Positions 24,166 to 30,323 of a stretch of DNA of 30,323 nucleotides are shown here, piece by piece. How positions within the stretch are numbered: position 1 is the stretch's first letter; each line of letters opens with the position of its first letter. Under the pieces are notes generated by a model, which worked only from the letters and a program-made list of their open reading frames with translations, did no database searches and had not been told where the DNA came from. The stretch comes from JABWAJ01 sp046153985 (GTDB lineage Bacteria; Bacteroidota; Bacteroidia; Chitinophagales; Saprospiraceae), in the NCBI GenBank assembly GCA_046153985.1, contig JBJXFD010000172.1:1-30323 (forward strand). Reading direction: 5' to 3'. The translations under genes were made by a program, and so were the position numbers.

Positions 24166-25220
24166 GGACCCACGAAACGTACATGCGCCGCTGTTTCGAC
24201 TTAGCCCGGCTGGGCGCGGGCAACGTTTCACCCAACCCGATGGTGGGGGCTGTGCTGGTGCATCAGGACCGCATCATCGGGGAGGGATTCCATCGGAAAT
24301 ATGGACAAGCCCATGCCGAAGTAAACGCCGTCAACAGCGTGCGCGCACAAGACCGTCATTTGTTGCGGGAAGCGACGCTCTACGTTTCGCTGGAACCCTG
24401 CTGCATATTTGGCAAAACGCCACCCTGTACTAACCTGATTCTGGAACACCGCATCCCCAAAGTGGTTATTTCCTGTTTAGATCAAACGCCGGGCGTGGCG
24501 GGCAAGGGTGTGGAAATCCTGCGTGCCGCAACGGTGGAGGTTGTTACCGGCTTGTTGGAAGCAGAAGGACAACGACTGAGCGCCATTCGCAATACTTTCG
24601 TGTCGCAACAACGGCCTTACATCATCCTCAAATTTGCACAAACAAAAGACCGTTTTATTGGCCCCGAAGACGGCAGTCAGCACTGGATTACCAATGTTTA
24701 CACAAAACGTTTGGTACACCGCTGGCGCAGTGAAGCCGATGCAATTTTAGTGGGAACCAACACCGCATTAAGCGATGATCCGCAGTTGACTAACCGCTTT
24801 TATTTTGGAAAATCGCCGTTGCGGGTCGTAGTAGACAAATCTTTAAGGTTGCCCAAAACGCTGGCGCTTTTTGACGGCACGAACCCCACTTTGGTGTTTA
24901 CAGAACGAACAGATGCTATTAACAGCAATAACCTGGAGTACGTTTCCATTGCATTCGACCAAAACTTAGTGCAGCAAATCCTGGTGCACTTAACCGAAAA
25001 AAAATGTACATCCCTCATTGTGGAAGGCGGTGCACGATTGTTGCAAGCTTTCCTCAATGCGGGAATTTGGGATGAAGCACGGGTCTTCACCGGGACGAAA
25101 TACCTGTTCGAAGGCATTCCAGCGCCTTTGCTGCCGGTAGCGCCTGCTTATTCTCAAGTCATTGCAGGCGATTTGTTGGAATTTAGTGCCCGTCCATTTA
25201 GTTCAGTGTCTGAGCTTTAG
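24162..25220 (+). CDS. ribD: Bifunctional riboflavin biosynthesis deaminase/reductase RibD
   Basis: RibD carries out two steps of riboflavin synthesis: deamination of the pyrimidine intermediate and NADPH-dependent reduction of its ribose. The N-terminal deaminase domain has the zinc ligands His51 in HAEVNAV and Cys80/Cys89 in EPCCIFGKTPPC, with Glu53 as proton shuttle. The reductase domain follows with ILKFAQTKDRFIG, RSEADAILVGTNTALSDDPQ and LIVEGGARLLQAFLNAG. The GTG at 24162 is chosen because MRTHETYMRRCFDLARLG fits the family N-terminus, and it gives a GTGA overlap with the preceding stop, so translation may be coupled. The last four codons (VSEL) and the TAG come from the repeat element at 25205, which seems to have replaced the original end. 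Confidence 0.93.
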   Translation: MRTHETYMRRCFDLARLGAGNVSPNPMVGAVLVHQDRIIGEGFHRKYGQAHAEVNAVNSVRAQDRHLLREATLYVSLEPCCIFGKTPPCTNLILEHRIPKVVISCLDQTPGVAGKGVEILRAATVEVVTGLLEAEGQRLSAIRNTFVSQQRPYIILKFAQTKDRFIGPEDGSQHWITNVYTKRLVHRWRSEADAILVGTNTALSDDPQLTNRFYFGKSPLRVVVDKSLRLPKTLALFDGTNPTLVFTERTDAINSNNLEYVSIAFDQNLVQQILVHLTEKKCTSLIVEGGARLLQAFLNAGIWDEARVFTGTKYLFEGIPAPLLPVAPAYSQVIAGDLLEFSARPFSSVSEL

Positions 25221-25367
25221 AGTTCGAGAGCAAGGCATGTTCTTCCCCAAAAACGGGAGTCCCGCCCGCCGGACGGGATGACCGATTTTTGTTTCGACTT
25301 CGCTCAACAAACGGTCATTGAGCGAAGTCGAAATGAACGCAGCTATCGGACTATAAAGACAGACACT
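25205..25367. repeat. Hairpin-rich element with terminal inverted repeats (family B, copy 1)
   Basis: A 163-bp element between convergent ribD and udk. Its left end AGTGTCTGAGCTTTAGAG and right end (reverse complement AGTGTCTGTCTTTATAGTC) are imperfect terminal inverted repeats. Inside are hairpins TCCC-N7-GGGA, TCCCG...CGGGA (25260-25278) and a perfect 16-bp stem TTTCGACTTCGCTCAA/TTGAGCGAAGTCGAAA (25292-25307 with 25318-25333). It encodes the last residues and stop of ribD, and its final bases form part of the udk stop codon. It probably works as a two-way terminator; no transposase is encoded. Confidence 0.85.
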
Positions 25368-26010
25368 AAGCAGGATTATCGGCCTGCCCTTCACATTTTT
25401 TCAGGTAAGATTCGATGAATCCAGCAATCACTTCCAACGCCGTATTGAAGTGTTGGTTGTTGTTGATGACGATGTCCGCTTCGTCCATATAAGGCAGGAT
25501 GTAGCGCTCGAAAGTGGGCAACACATGTTTTTCGTAGCGGTAGAGCACGTCGTCGAGCGGATAATTGCGCTCCACCTGGTCGCGTTTGATGCGCCGGATG
25601 ACTTTAAGGTTTTCTTTAGCGTGCAAAAAAATTTTCAGATCGAGCAGCTTCCGGATTCGTTTGAAATGAAAAACAAAAATCCCTTCTACGATAATGACCG
25701 GTGCAGACCGGAAAGTCAGCATTTTGGGGGTCGCCAGCTTGTTGTTGAAAATGTATTCGAGGCGCTCCACCGTTTCCCCGGCTAAGAGTCGTTCCACATC
25801 TTTGGCGAAAGCCTTTTTGTCAATAGAGCGGGGCAGGTCAAAATTTTGGACGCCGAGGTTATCAATAAATTGCTCTTCCCTCGGGCGATAATAGTCGTCC
25901 TGAGAAATCAGACAAACCGAATCATCGCCGAAGCGCCGCTTCAATTCTTTGACAAAAGTCGTTTTGCCAGAGCCACTGCCCCCGGTAATCCCCAAAATAA
26001 AAGGCTTCAT
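25366..26010 (-). CDS. udk: Uridine kinase
   Basis: A 214-residue uridine/cytidine kinase of the salvage pathway, phosphorylating uridine and cytidine to their monophosphates. The Walker A loop GITGGSGSGKTTF is at residues 8-20, ISQDDYYRPREEQ is the substrate-binding stretch with the catalytic Asp, NFDLPRSIDKKAF follows, and VIIVEGIFVFH is the Walker B-like strand. The lid segment RRIKRDQVERNYPLDDVLYR is typical. Length is standard. The next gene upstream on the same strand is a nucleoside permease, a functional match for nucleoside uptake and salvage, although a copy of the family B element separates them, so they may be separately transcribed. The stop codon TAG is shared with the edge of the other copy. 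Confidence 0.93.
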   Translation of the reverse strand: MKPFILGITGGSGSGKTTFVKELKRRFGDDSVCLISQDDYYRPREEQFIDNLGVQNFDLPRSIDKKAFAKDVERLLAGETVERLEYIFNNKLATPKMLTFRSAPVIIVEGIFVFHFKRIRKLLDLKIFLHAKENLKVIRRIKRDQVERNYPLDDVLYRYEKHVLPTFERYILPYMDEADIVINNNQHFNTALEVIAGFIESYLKKCEGQADNPA

Positions 26011-26063
26011 TGCAAACTATTGAGCAAAATGGTTATCTTATCTAGTGTCCTCTCATTTAGTAC

Positions 26064-26221
26064 GGTGTCTGAGCTTTAGAGTTCGAGAGCAAGGCATGCC
26101 TGTCCCCAAAAACGGGAGTTTACTCGCGTAAATGACCGATTTTTGTTTCGACTTCGCTCAACAAACGGTCATTGAGCGAAGTCGAAATGAACGCAGCTAT
26201 CGGACTCTAAAGACAGACACT
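26064..26221. repeat. Hairpin-rich element with terminal inverted repeats (family B, copy 2)
   Basis: A 158-bp second copy in the same orientation, between udk and the permease, ending three bases before the permease stop codon. It keeps the terminal repeats and the long TTCGACTTCGCTCA stem. The middle hairpin is different: TTTAC-TCGC-GTAAA (26119-26132) replaces the TCCCG...CGGGA stem of copy 1 while flanks stay identical. The preserved pairing with changed sequence suggests that structure matters. Confidence 0.85.
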
Positions 26222-26223
26222 AT

Positions 26224-27468
26224 CTAATGTTTGACAGTTGCTGGCATGGCTGCAGGAACGTGTTTGTATTTAAACACCAGCGGAAAAATAATTCCAAGCA
26301 CCAGAGCATACCCGGCGAAAGTGAACCAGATATATGGCCAGTTTCTTACACCGTCAACCGTAAAACTATCCACCACCCAGCCGCTGATAAATCCGCCAAA
26401 AAAAGCGCCAAGCCCGTTCGTCATGAGCATAAACAAACCTTGCGCACTGGCCCTGATTTTTATATCTGCTTCCTGTTCCACGAAAAGGGAGCCTGAAATA
26501 TTGAAAAAGTCAAAAGCCATTCCATAGACGATCATAGATAAAACCAGGAGGATTAACCCATCGCCAGGGTTGCCTATCCCAAAAAGTGCAAACCGCAGGA
26601 ACCAGGCAAAAATGCTGATCATCATGACCTTTTTGATCCCAAATTTATTGAGAAAAAAAGGAATCGTCAGAATGAACAACGTTTCGGATATCTGAGAGAT
26701 GGACAGCAGCAAATTGGGGTGCTGAACGCCGAATGAGTCCGGGTAGGTATTTTTGAAATCATCGAGGAAAGTCCCGCCAAATAAATTCGTAATTTGAAGC
26801 GCAGCGCCCAAAAACAGTGCAAAGAGAAAAAATATGGCCATTTTCCTTTGCTTGAACAGAACGAAAGCATCCAGGCCAAGCATTGAGACGAGGCCTTTTT
26901 TTTCATTTACTTTAGCTGGCGGACAGTCAGGCATTGTAAATGCATATAAGCCCAATACCAAAGCTGCTGATGCACTGATGTAAAGCTGGAAGGCGTTCAG
27001 CGTCCAGCCAAACATATCCACCATCCACATGGCCGCAATAAATCCAATCGTGCCCCAAACCCGAATGGGCGGAAAGGTTTTGACAATATCAAGTCCTTTC
27101 TGCTCCAGAATGGTGTAAGAAACCGTATTGGCCAGTGCGATGGTGGGCATATAAACCATCGTGTTGAGCAACATGACCCAGTAGAGGGTGTCGTAATCTT
27201 TTATGGTAGAAGCCCACACTAAGAGTCCAGCTCCTATGATATGACAGGCGCCCAGCAATCTTTCCGCATTGATCCAGCGGTCCGCCACGATACCCAGCAA
27301 AGCAGGCATAAATAAAGACGAAATTCCCATTGTACCATAAATAAGCCCCACTTGTATACCGGTAAACTTGAGCGTTACAATCATGTAACCGCCAAGCGAG
27401 ATAAGCCAGGCTCCCCACACAAAAAACTGTAAAAAGCTAAGCACAACGAGTCGAAACTTTACATTCAT
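26224..27468 (-). CDS. nupG: Nucleoside permease, NupG-like major facilitator
   Basis: A 414-residue membrane transporter of the nucleoside:H+ symporter branch of the major facilitator superfamily. The start KFRLVVLSFLQFFVWGAWLI is the hallmark of NupG/XapB proteins, and about twelve hydrophobic helices follow. Further family segments are GIVADRWINAERLLGACHII, FPPIRVWGTIGFIAAMWMVD and FFNISGSLFVEQEADIKIRA. It should import nucleosides at the inner membrane, supplying uridine to the downstream kinase. The start has a matching -7 box 31 bases upstream. Specificity for pyrimidine or purine nucleosides cannot be read from the sequence; the symbol is by family. Confidence 0.87.
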   Translation of the reverse strand: MNVKFRLVVLSFLQFFVWGAWLISLGGYMIVTLKFTGIQVGLIYGTMGISSLFMPALLGIVADRWINAERLLGACHIIGAGLLVWASTIKDYDTLYWVMLLNTMVYMPTIALANTVSYTILEQKGLDIVKTFPPIRVWGTIGFIAAMWMVDMFGWTLNAFQLYISASAALVLGLYAFTMPDCPPAKVNEKKGLVSMLGLDAFVLFKQRKMAIFFLFALFLGAALQITNLFGGTFLDDFKNTYPDSFGVQHPNLLLSISQISETLFILTIPFFLNKFGIKKVMMISIFAWFLRFALFGIGNPGDGLILLVLSMIVYGMAFDFFNISGSLFVEQEADIKIRASAQGLFMLMTNGLGAFFGGFISGWVVDSFTVDGVRNWPYIWFTFAGYALVLGIIFPLVFKYKHVPAAMPATVKH

Positions 27469-27498
27469 GGCAATGCTGGCGTTTTGTTATTGAAAAAC

Positions 27499-27506
27499 CA
27501 AATGTA
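27499..27506 (-). promoter_or_regulatory. Bacteroidota -7 promoter box for the nucleoside permease
   Basis: On the minus strand TACATTTG matches TAnnTTTG exactly, 31 bases upstream of the permease ATG. A weak CTTG at 27522-27525 is the only -33 candidate and its spacing is short. Confidence 0.6.
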
Positions 27507-27539
27507 TGTAAATTTTTCGGACAAGGAAGGATAAAGCGT

Positions 27540-28070
27540 TTACCTCAAAGTTCTTTTGATCTGCCTTACATGTCGGTTTAAATGGGAATCAAAGAACGAC
27601 AGCATCTGGGCAATCGTCATGCGGCCTCCGCGGGGGTGCCGAAAGGCTTCTTTGGCAAAGATTTCTTCAGGCTGGGATGCAAGGAAAGTGCGCAAAGCAG
27701 CACGACCAGCCCGCCATTGTTGAAAAACGGCCTCCCGGTCAGATACCGGGGGCAGTTTATCTTCGCCGATAAACGCCGGCGCCTTGAATTTTAACCCCGG
27801 AATGATTTGACTCAGGTTTAGTAACCAGGTTCTGATCGCCGATCCAATCCCGGCTTTTTTGATCGCCGACGGATCGCTCAATTTCTTTTTCAGGTAGTTT
27901 AAAGACCCCAATTCAGCCATCATAACATGGTTGACGACCTGCATGGCAGACCATTCCCCCGGAGCAGGTTTACGGTTGAGTTGTTCAGAAGTATAAGCGC
28001 TCAGGCTCTTTTCTAATTTTTGGAGGGCTTCATCTAAAGCATTCAGATACTGTTCTGTTCGGCGATCCAT
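27540..28070 (-). CDS. DinB family protein
   Basis: A 176-residue four-helix-bundle protein of the DinB/YfiT-like superfamily. The N-terminal helices include LDEALQKLEKSLSAYTSEQL, then RKPAPGEWSAMQVVNHVMMA, where the His after VVN is the first metal ligand. The C-terminal LSFFDSHLNRHVRQIKRTL supplies two more histidines in the expected H-x3-H arrangement. Such proteins bind a divalent metal and often act as thiol-dependent transferases or hydrolases; the reaction here is unknown. It is a single-gene unit reading away from the lipoprotein gene. No exact -7 box was found upstream. Confidence 0.85.
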   Translation of the reverse strand: MDRRTEQYLNALDEALQKLEKSLSAYTSEQLNRKPAPGEWSAMQVVNHVMMAELGSLNYLKKKLSDPSAIKKAGIGSAIRTWLLNLSQIIPGLKFKAPAFIGEDKLPPVSDREAVFQQWRAGRAALRTFLASQPEEIFAKEAFRHPRGGRMTIAQMLSFFDSHLNRHVRQIKRTLR

Positions 28071-28156
28071 TTTTTATTGATTTGACGATGAATTGATTAC
28101 GATAAATTTTGTGTGTTGCCAAAATGATTTGAACCAAAATGCACACAAGGACAACA

Positions 28157-28192
28157 TTTGGCTATGCAAAAAAGCCGTATTGCCTACCTTTG
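28157..28192 (+). promoter_or_regulatory. Bacteroidota promoter for the small lipoprotein
   Basis: TACCTTTG (28185-28192) matches the -7 consensus exactly, and a TTTG lies at 28157-28160. The spacing of 24 bases is somewhat longer than the optimum of about 19-21. The box fixes the start of the lipoprotein at 28212 rather than at an ATG-like codon at 28158, which would lie upstream of transcription start. Confidence 0.6.
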
Positions 28193-28211
28193 CAAAAAAA
28201 CAAAAAATAAT

Positions 28212-28688
28212 ATGATGAAACTGAAATTTGTGATTGGCTTGCTGGCAATGGCTGGTTGTTTTGGGGCTTGCGAATCTTTAGAAGGCAGCCGTAATCCAAA
28301 GGATTTATTGGACGCTGCAAAGAACGATACGGAAAAAATGGGGGTTTTGAACGACCTAAGTTCAGACATGCAGGGCATTTGGCGCTCCGAAGACAATCCA
28401 AAGGCAGAACTGTGGATCCAGGGAGACAAGTTTACTTCTGTTTACGAAGGAAAAGAAGTTGAAAAAAGGCGTTTATTGTGGTACACACAATGCCCGACTA
28501 GTTGCACCCAGAGCCCGGATGTCAATAAGATGCTGTGTTTTTCGTTAGAAAGCGACCTCAGTGCCGGTTGTTTTCACCTGGTCAGCGTTTCCAAAAAGAA
28601 AATGGTTTACACCCAGATACCGGGAGAAGAAAAAACATATACCTACACAAAAACCATGGAAATTCCAAAACAAGGAACGCCGCAATAA
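28212..28688 (+). CDS. Small lipoprotein of unknown function
   Basis: A 158-residue protein starting MMKLKFVIGLLAMAGCFGAC. That is a short lipoprotein signal peptide with two possible lipidated cysteines (after MAG or after FGA), so it should be anchored in a membrane facing the periplasm. The mature part holds MQGIWRSEDNPKAELWIQGD and KFTSVYEGKEVEKRR, a small beta-barrel-like pattern seen in lipocalin-like or copper-resistance-type lipoproteins. The paired cysteines in TQCPTSCTQSP and KMLCFS could form disulfides. ATG at 28215 is an equally good start. No named family was recognised. The neighbours on both sides read on the other strand. Confidence 0.75.
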   Translation: MMKLKFVIGLLAMAGCFGACESLEGSRNPKDLLDAAKNDTEKMGVLNDLSSDMQGIWRSEDNPKAELWIQGDKFTSVYEGKEVEKRRLLWYTQCPTSCTQSPDVNKMLCFSLESDLSAGCFHLVSVSKKKMVYTQIPGEEKTYTYTKTMEIPKQGTPQ

Positions 28689-28723
28689 GGGCTTGTTTGG
28701 GGTTTCCACCAAGCTCTCAGCGA

Positions 28724-29713
28724 TTACCCAATGATGTTGCGAAACTCTCCAAACCAGCGGGCAATGCTTTCGTGGTAGTGGTGTTTGGCGAAAGCCGGAC
28801 CATTGTAAATCCGCGCCAGGGTTCTGAAATCCTGCGGCGCAGGCGATTTTTTAGCCACAACGCCGCGCAGGGCTGAACTTTGGCAAAGGAATTTGCCAAC
28901 GTACAGCAATTGTTCCTCAATCGGGCTGGTAAACATAGCTTTTGCCGATGGTGCGCCAATGGCCTTGAAATTGGCGCCCATAATTTGTCCCAGGCCGAAA
29001 CTCATCGAACGATAGCGCAGTTCCGATAAGTCCGCATCAGGCTGGTCGCGGTTAAGTTTAGAAAAGATATGTTGTTCGAAGCGCGGGCGCACAACCCCGG
29101 CGGTTTCCTGGCGGATGACGCTCAAAATCCATTCCGGGTGGATGGTCACATTTTTTTCTGCTTTAATGCGCTTTACGGCTTCCTGAACAGCCGGGCCATA
29201 CCGCTCCCAGATTTTCCGGCAAGTCAGGAAAGCATTGCGTTGCAAGCTATTCAGGTGAAAAATTGCTTCCTCAAAGCTGCCACAGTTCACATGTTTGTTT
29301 TCGATTGCCTGAATCGCAGCTTCCAGCATTTTTTCCGCTGTTGGCTGATCCAGTTTCACGTCCGGAATGATCGTAATTTCTTTCCGGGCAGTTTGAAAAC
29401 TGCAGGGATAGCCCAGAATGCTTCTTTTAATATTGGGATTCAAGCCCTGTTCAAACTGGAATTGAGCGACAGCCCGGTTTGTTCCGCGCCCGAAATCGCC
29501 GTCAATAGAAAAAGATCCGGCCGAAGAGGTGGAATAGCCCAGGAAAATCAGCAGGCGCTGGATGGCTTTGATGGTGTTTTCACCAGCAGTTTTCCGGTCT
29601 AAGGCCACATCTCCCTGCTTAAAACGCTCCAGATCGTGGCGCCATTGAGGGTCGCTGTCTTCCGGCAAAGTAAGGATCTGTTGAATGCGGGGGTCTTCTA
29701 CAAAGGCAAGCAT
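28724..29713 (-). CDS. N-acetylmuramidase-like protein with peptidoglycan-binding domain
   Basis: A 329-residue protein. Residues about 40-115 form a peptidoglycan-binding domain 1 (IKAIQRLLIFLGYSTSSAGS, then SIDGDFGRGTNRAVAQFQFE). The C-terminal half resembles the N-acetylmuramidase/lysozyme-like domain (HPEWILSVIRQETAG with a candidate catalytic Glu, RPRFEQHIFSKL, RYRSMSFGLGQIMGANFKAI). It should cut the glycan strands of the cell wall. There is no signal peptide, unusual for a housekeeping hydrolase and more like phage or injection-system lysozymes; no such genes are in the window. The start ATG at 29713 is preceded by a shared palindromic promoter region. Confidence 0.75.
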   Translation of the reverse strand: MLAFVEDPRIQQILTLPEDSDPQWRHDLERFKQGDVALDRKTAGENTIKAIQRLLIFLGYSTSSAGSFSIDGDFGRGTNRAVAQFQFEQGLNPNIKRSILGYPCSFQTARKEITIIPDVKLDQPTAEKMLEAAIQAIENKHVNCGSFEEAIFHLNSLQRNAFLTCRKIWERYGPAVQEAVKRIKAEKNVTIHPEWILSVIRQETAGVVRPRFEQHIFSKLNRDQPDADLSELRYRSMSFGLGQIMGANFKAIGAPSAKAMFTSPIEEQLLYVGKFLCQSSALRGVVAKKSPAPQDFRTLARIYNGPAFAKHHYHESIARWFGEFRNIIG

Positions 29714-29729
29714 GGTTAATTGATTTTGT

Positions 29730-29804
29730 TATTTTTGTTGAAATTACATTACGTGTCGGACACCTCGGAGGTGTCCGACACGTAGTGTAACTTCAACAAA
29801 AATA
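29730..29804. promoter_or_regulatory. 75-bp near-perfect palindrome between divergent genes, with inward-facing -7 boxes
   Basis: Two 36-base arms surround a three-base centre (CGG). The inner 15 bases (ACGTGTCGGACACCT and its complement) pair perfectly, and the outer 21 have two mismatches. Each outer end reads TATTTTTG, an exact -7 box, on the strand that transcribes inward across the palindrome. Both the muramidase and esterase transcripts would therefore carry the hairpin in their leaders. No well-spaced -33 box was found. TACTTTTT at 29805-29812 is an alternative esterase promoter. Confidence 0.7.
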
Positions 29805-29829
29805 TACTTTTTTACCATAATTCAATACA

Positions 29830-30323
29830 ATGAAAATCGCTCCCCTTTATCTCACCTTTTTTCTGGCCCTCCTGAACCTCGGTCACTTGCCCGGGCAGTC
29901 GCTTGCCGCAAAAACCGATACGGCCCGTTTTCGCGAATTGCGGATTCCCAGCGCCAGCATGCATAAAGAAATGGGCGCGCGGGTACTGCTGCCGGATGCC
30001 TATTTCCAAAACCCAAATACACGTTTCCCGGTGGTCTACCTCTTGCATGGTTACAGCGGCAAATATTCCAACTGGACGGAGCACGTCCCGGAAATACGCA
30101 AATGGGGCAACCTGCTGGGCGTCATTATTGCGACACCCGAAGGCGGATTCGGGAGTTGGTATTTCGACAGCCCGGTGGATACCGCTTTCCGCTATGAAAC
30201 GCATGTGGCCAAAGAAGTCGTCAACTACATTGACCGCGAATTCCGAACCATTGCTTCCCGCGAAGGGCGCGCCATTTCCGGCCTGAGCATGGGTGGTCAC
30301 GGTGCGTTGTACCTTGCGCTACG
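29830..30323 (+). CDS. Exported esterase of the alpha/beta hydrolase fold (3' end outside window)
   Basis: The first 164 codons of an esterase related to the esterase D / S-formylglutathione hydrolase and feruloyl esterase group. A signal peptide is evident (KIAPLYLTFFLALLNLGHLP then GQS). RFPVVYLLHGYSGKYSNWTE supplies the oxyanion-side HG motif, and AISGLSMGGHGALYLAL holds the nucleophile serine in GLSMGG. The catalytic Asp and His lie beyond the window, so completeness cannot be judged. It probably hydrolyses carboxylic esters, perhaps acyl groups on polysaccharides, in the periplasm. It diverges from the muramidase gene across the palindrome. Confidence 0.88.
   Translation, partial: MKIAPLYLTFFLALLNLGHLPGQSLAAKTDTARFRELRIPSASMHKEMGARVLLPDAYFQNPNTRFPVVYLLHGYSGKYSNWTEHVPEIRKWGNLLGVIIATPEGGFGSWYFDSPVDTAFRYETHVAKEVVNYIDREFRTIASREGRAISGLSMGGHGALYLAL

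Noticed and set aside
28158..28211. Earlier start for the small lipoprotein
   Set aside because: The stretch overlaps the -33/-7 promoter elements and displaces the lipoprotein signal from the N-terminus.
1..30323. tRNA, rRNA or known riboswitch genes
   Set aside because: Intergenic regions were read for cloverleaf-type or conserved aptamer sequences and none was recognised; a covariance-model scan would be decisive.

Overview
The window looks like a chromosomal segment of a Bacteroidota bacterium, most likely of the Saprospiraceae/Haliscomenobacter/Lewinella type. Three things point there. Several genes carry Bacteroidota-type -7 boxes (TAnnTTTG), one of them with a TTTG -33 box exactly 19 bases upstream. 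The gene families fit (S10 peptidase, GH65 hydrolase of the Flavobacterium kind, NupG-like permease, DUF1415, DinB). Intergenic repeats built on the motif TTCGACTTCGCTCA are abundant. The lineage assignment is inference; no rRNA or tRNA gene was seen.

Layout. 1-5.6 kb holds housekeeping genes: the 3' end of pntB, a PGM1-like ATP-grasp ligase, a DUF1415 protein, an NADPH-dependent FMN reductase and an exported S10 serine carboxypeptidase. 5.6-6.6 kb is a two-gene minus-strand cassette, a GNAT-like protein followed by an HTH protein, that resembles a toxin-antitoxin module. 6.8-18.4 kb is a minus-strand array of four unrecognised genes encoding 1152, 98, 161 and 2288 residues. It has an excellent promoter with a leader of about 250 nt containing a hairpin, and a terminator at the far end. 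18.5-18.9 kb encodes a small membrane-anchored LuxR-type regulator. 19.1-22.0 kb is a visibly AT-rich island with xisH, xisI, a small ORF or gene remnant, and a 606-residue protein with a C-terminal HEPN-type RNFILH motif (a defence-like candidate). This island is bracketed by a perfect 31-bp direct repeat. 22.1-25.2 kb holds an exported GH65 glycoside hydrolase overlapping ribD by four bases. 25.2-27.5 kb holds uridine kinase and a nucleoside permease (pyrimidine salvage), each with a copy of a roughly 160-bp hairpin-rich element with terminal inverted repeats abutting its stop codon. 27.5 kb to the end holds a DinB-family protein, a small lipoprotein, an N-acetylmuramidase-like protein with a peptidoglycan-binding domain, and a truncated exported esterase. 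The last two are divergent and share a 75-bp near-perfect palindrome.

How things fit. Most genes are monocistronic or in pairs, with short convergent junctions often filled by hairpin repeats that probably act as two-way terminators. The two most promising candidates for undescribed biology are the giant-protein operon (6.8-18.1 kb) and the direct-repeat-bounded xisH-xisI-HEPN island (19.1-22.1 kb). All family calls come from reading the sequence, without database searches; GC contrasts are by eye.
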